Assembly: GCA_013002595.1 (NCBI GenBank)
Contig: JABDJG010000004.1
Span: 1 to 6,869, forward strand
Reading direction: 5' to 3'
DNA length: 6,869 bases
Source of the DNA: Hyphomicrobiales bacterium
Lineage (GTDB): Bacteria > Pseudomonadota > Alphaproteobacteria > Rhizobiales > Aestuariivirgaceae
A program made the position numbers and the translations under genes. The first letter of the stretch is position 1, and every line of letters begins with the position of its first letter. Positions 5,954 through 6,869 of the stretch are shown here, one piece after another. The notes under the pieces are model-generated. The model searched no databases. It saw only the letters and a program-made list of their open reading frames with translations, and was not told the DNA's origin.

Positions 5954-6325
5954 ATGATCACCCAATGGCTCGAAAGGATCACGTCGAACGAGGCGCCGGC
6001 CGGCGACATCATCGCCTTCAATGTCGGTCTCCTGCAGACCGCCGATGGCCACACCGCCTATCTGACCGGTTCAAGGATCTACGATGCCGATGACGACGAC
6101 TGGGCATGTAACGAGGATTTCTCGCCGGCCGAGCGCTATTGTCCGCTCGACCCCGCCCCCGGCGATGCGCCCGACTGGCGCACCGTTCAAAATGACGTTG
6201 CCGCGCAAGTGAAGTCGTTTCTGGCCAGCCCGCAGGGCCGGGCCAGTTACCTGGGCCGGGCCCGCGCCGTCACGGTCGGCTTTGACGACGGCGAGCTTGA
6301 GTGCGTGTCCGGGCCGGATACATGA
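5954..6325 (+). CDS. Conserved-looking hypothetical protein, last intact gene of the guanidino operon
   Basis: This acidic 123-residue protein has no signal peptide, membrane segment or motif I can assign to a function. It looks like a compact globular domain: an N-terminal helix (MITQWLERITS), IIAFNVGLLQTADGHTAYLT (19-38), a striking acidic-aromatic stretch IYDADDDDWACNEDF (42-56) followed by SPAERYCPL, a helix DVAAQVKSFLAS (81-92) and a strand ARAVTVGFDDGELECV (103-118). I have an impression of similar uncharacterised bacterial proteins but no function. The ATG lies two bases after the stop of the deiminase-like gene, with only a weak GGAA upstream, so it is probably translated by coupling. 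Its role is likely tied to the two guanidino-hydrolysing enzymes; this is inference from position only. Confidence 0.75.
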   Translation: MITQWLERITSNEAPAGDIIAFNVGLLQTADGHTAYLTGSRIYDADDDDWACNEDFSPAERYCPLDPAPGDAPDWRTVQNDVAAQVKSFLASPQGRASYLGRARAVTVGFDDGELECVSGPDT

Positions 6326-6326
6326 C

Positions 6327-6410
6327 ATGAAGCGGCGCGCGGCACTGCTCGCACTGATCAGTTGCGTGACGGGTATATGCCGACAAGCGCAACACAATAG
6401 GTCACGGTGA
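6327..6410 (+). pseudogene. Possible start of a further exported protein, truncated
   Basis: One base after the stop of the 123-residue protein, an ATG opens a 27-residue frame beginning MKRRAALLALISC. It has the charged start and hydrophobic core of a signal peptide, perhaps a lipoprotein one. From about 6358 it runs antisense through the 3' end of the convergent tail-collar gene and soon stops at 6408-6410. This suggests that a following gene of the operon lost its body at this junction. The frame is very short, so chance remains possible. Confidence 0.25.
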
Positions 6411-6801
6411 AGAAGGGCAGCCCGACGCCGACCTGCCTGCTGCCGGCAGACGCGGTGACCTGCTCGAGCCCGCCTCTGCTGCCCTGCCGACGCGGTGTCA
6501 GGCCCGGCCCGTCGCCTTTGCTGATGGCGACCCGGCCGCGCAGGTCCGGCAAGCCGAATGTGGTCCGCCCGTCGCCGCCGTACATCGTGCCGAACAGCGA
6601 AAACAGCGCATCGTTCTGGGGAACCGCGAGCAACTGCCCATTGGCCTCGGCCCAGCCGCGCGGGCAGAAATTGGTGCCGGTCATCATGATCTGCCCGACA
6701 AATGGTTCGGCCCGCACAGCGGAACTGGCGCCCGGCACGATCATGGCAACAAGGCCCAGCATTGCGCAGGCCCGCGTCACAAATCTGTTGGTTGGCTTCA
6801 T
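6358..6801 (-). CDS. Exported tail-collar domain protein (microcystin-dependent-protein-like)
   Basis: This 147-residue protein carries a phage Tail Collar domain. Residues 1-31 form a Sec signal peptide (MKPTNRFVTR, hydrophobic ACAMLGLVAMIV, cleavage after VRA). The collar domain follows: PFVGQIMMTGTNFCPRGWAE (33-52), NGQLLAVPQNDALFSLFGT (54-72) and YGGDGRTTFGLPDLRGR (74-90). It ends with the family's usual terminal signature, here TVTYCVALVGIYPSRN. It is shorter than many relatives (about 170-180), mainly between the collar domain and that signature. ATG 6801 is preferred because GAGG is 5 bases upstream; that ribosome site overlaps the stop of the preceding paralogue. Related proteins occur both in phage tails and as secreted bacterial proteins of unclear role. 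The signal peptide and lack of phage genes nearby favour the latter. It converges on the guanidino operon with only 32 bases between stop codons. Confidence 0.85.
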   Translation of the reverse strand: MKPTNRFVTRACAMLGLVAMIVPGASSAVRAEPFVGQIMMTGTNFCPRGWAEANGQLLAVPQNDALFSLFGTMYGGDGRTTFGLPDLRGRVAISKGDGPGLTPRRQGSRGGLEQVTASAGSRQVGVGLPFFTVTYCVALVGIYPSRN

Positions 6802-6808
6802 GGTGTCC

Positions 6809-6869
6809 TCAATTGCGTGACGGGAAGGTGCCGTTGACCGCAATGCAATAGGTGACGGCAAGGTATGGC
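6809..6869 (-). CDS. C-terminal end of a second tail-collar protein (partial)
   Basis: The right edge of the window holds the last 19 codons of another minus-strand gene. They read PYLAVTYCIAVNGTFPSRN and a stop, closely matching the end of the neighbouring tail-collar protein (PFFTVTYCVALVGIYPSRN). It is a tandem paralogue lying upstream of the gene at 6358-6801, in a likely operon: its stop TGA overlaps the GAGGA ribosome site of the next gene. The rest of the gene lies outside the window. Confidence 0.8.
   Translation of the reverse strand, partial: PYLAVTYCIAVNGTFPSRN

Noticed and set aside
3468..6325. The operon as a defence or toxin-antitoxin system
   Set aside because: The genes match metabolic enzyme families with intact catalytic motifs; nothing about the unknown fourth protein specifically suggests a toxin, antitoxin or nuclease.
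1..6869. CRISPR arrays, tRNA or rRNA genes, and transposase genes
   Set aside because: Reading both strands I saw no regularly spaced direct repeats, no tRNA cloverleaf or rRNA-like segment, and no transposase or integrase motifs.

Overview
The window is GC-rich with AT-rich gaps between genes. It looks like a chromosomal segment of an alphaproteobacterium, most likely Hyphomicrobiales (rhizobia-like) or a relative. The reasons are codon use, the protein families present, an iron-control region with sites resembling alphaproteobacterial Irr and Rrf2/IscR-type boxes, and an intergenic repeat of a rhizobial style. This placement is an inference from composition and family resemblance, not a measured assignment.

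Layout, left to right. (1) 59-1231, minus strand: an M20D amidohydrolase with all expected metal-ligand motifs. (2) 1232-1635: a divergent intergenic region of about 400 bases, AT-rich at 1455-1535. It holds a strong match to the IscR type-1 consensus directly abutting an Irr/ICE-like palindrome. (3) 1636-2688, plus strand: an exported ferric-iron ABC transporter substrate-binding protein with no permease or ATPase gene beside it. (4) 2689-3467: a hairpin, then a small gene (2772-3161) with a convincing N-terminal half and a C-terminal half that looks frameshifted, then about 300 bases without a gene that carry a 10-bp inverted repeat. (5) 3468-6325, plus strand: a tightly packed operon. It encodes a glutathione S-transferase-like protein interrupted by one amber codon, an agmatinase/arginase-family ureohydrolase, a compact arginine deiminase/DDAH-type enzyme, and a 123-residue protein of unknown function. 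Junctions overlap or are only 2-14 bases long. (6) 6358-6869, minus strand: two tandem tail-collar-domain genes, the intact one with a Sec signal peptide, the other entering from the right edge.

How the genes may work together. The operon combines two unrelated folds that both hydrolyse guanidino compounds: a binuclear-metal ureohydrolase and a Cys-His-acidic guanidine-modifying enzyme. It therefore probably degrades arginine, agmatine, methylated arginine or another guanidino compound, with the 123-residue protein as an accessory of unknown role. The iron-binding protein looks like a separately controlled iron-uptake gene. The most noteworthy points are the composite iron-regulatory site, the guanidino-compound operon with its unknown fourth member, the single-codon disruption of the GST gene, and traces of rearrangement at both ends of the operon.
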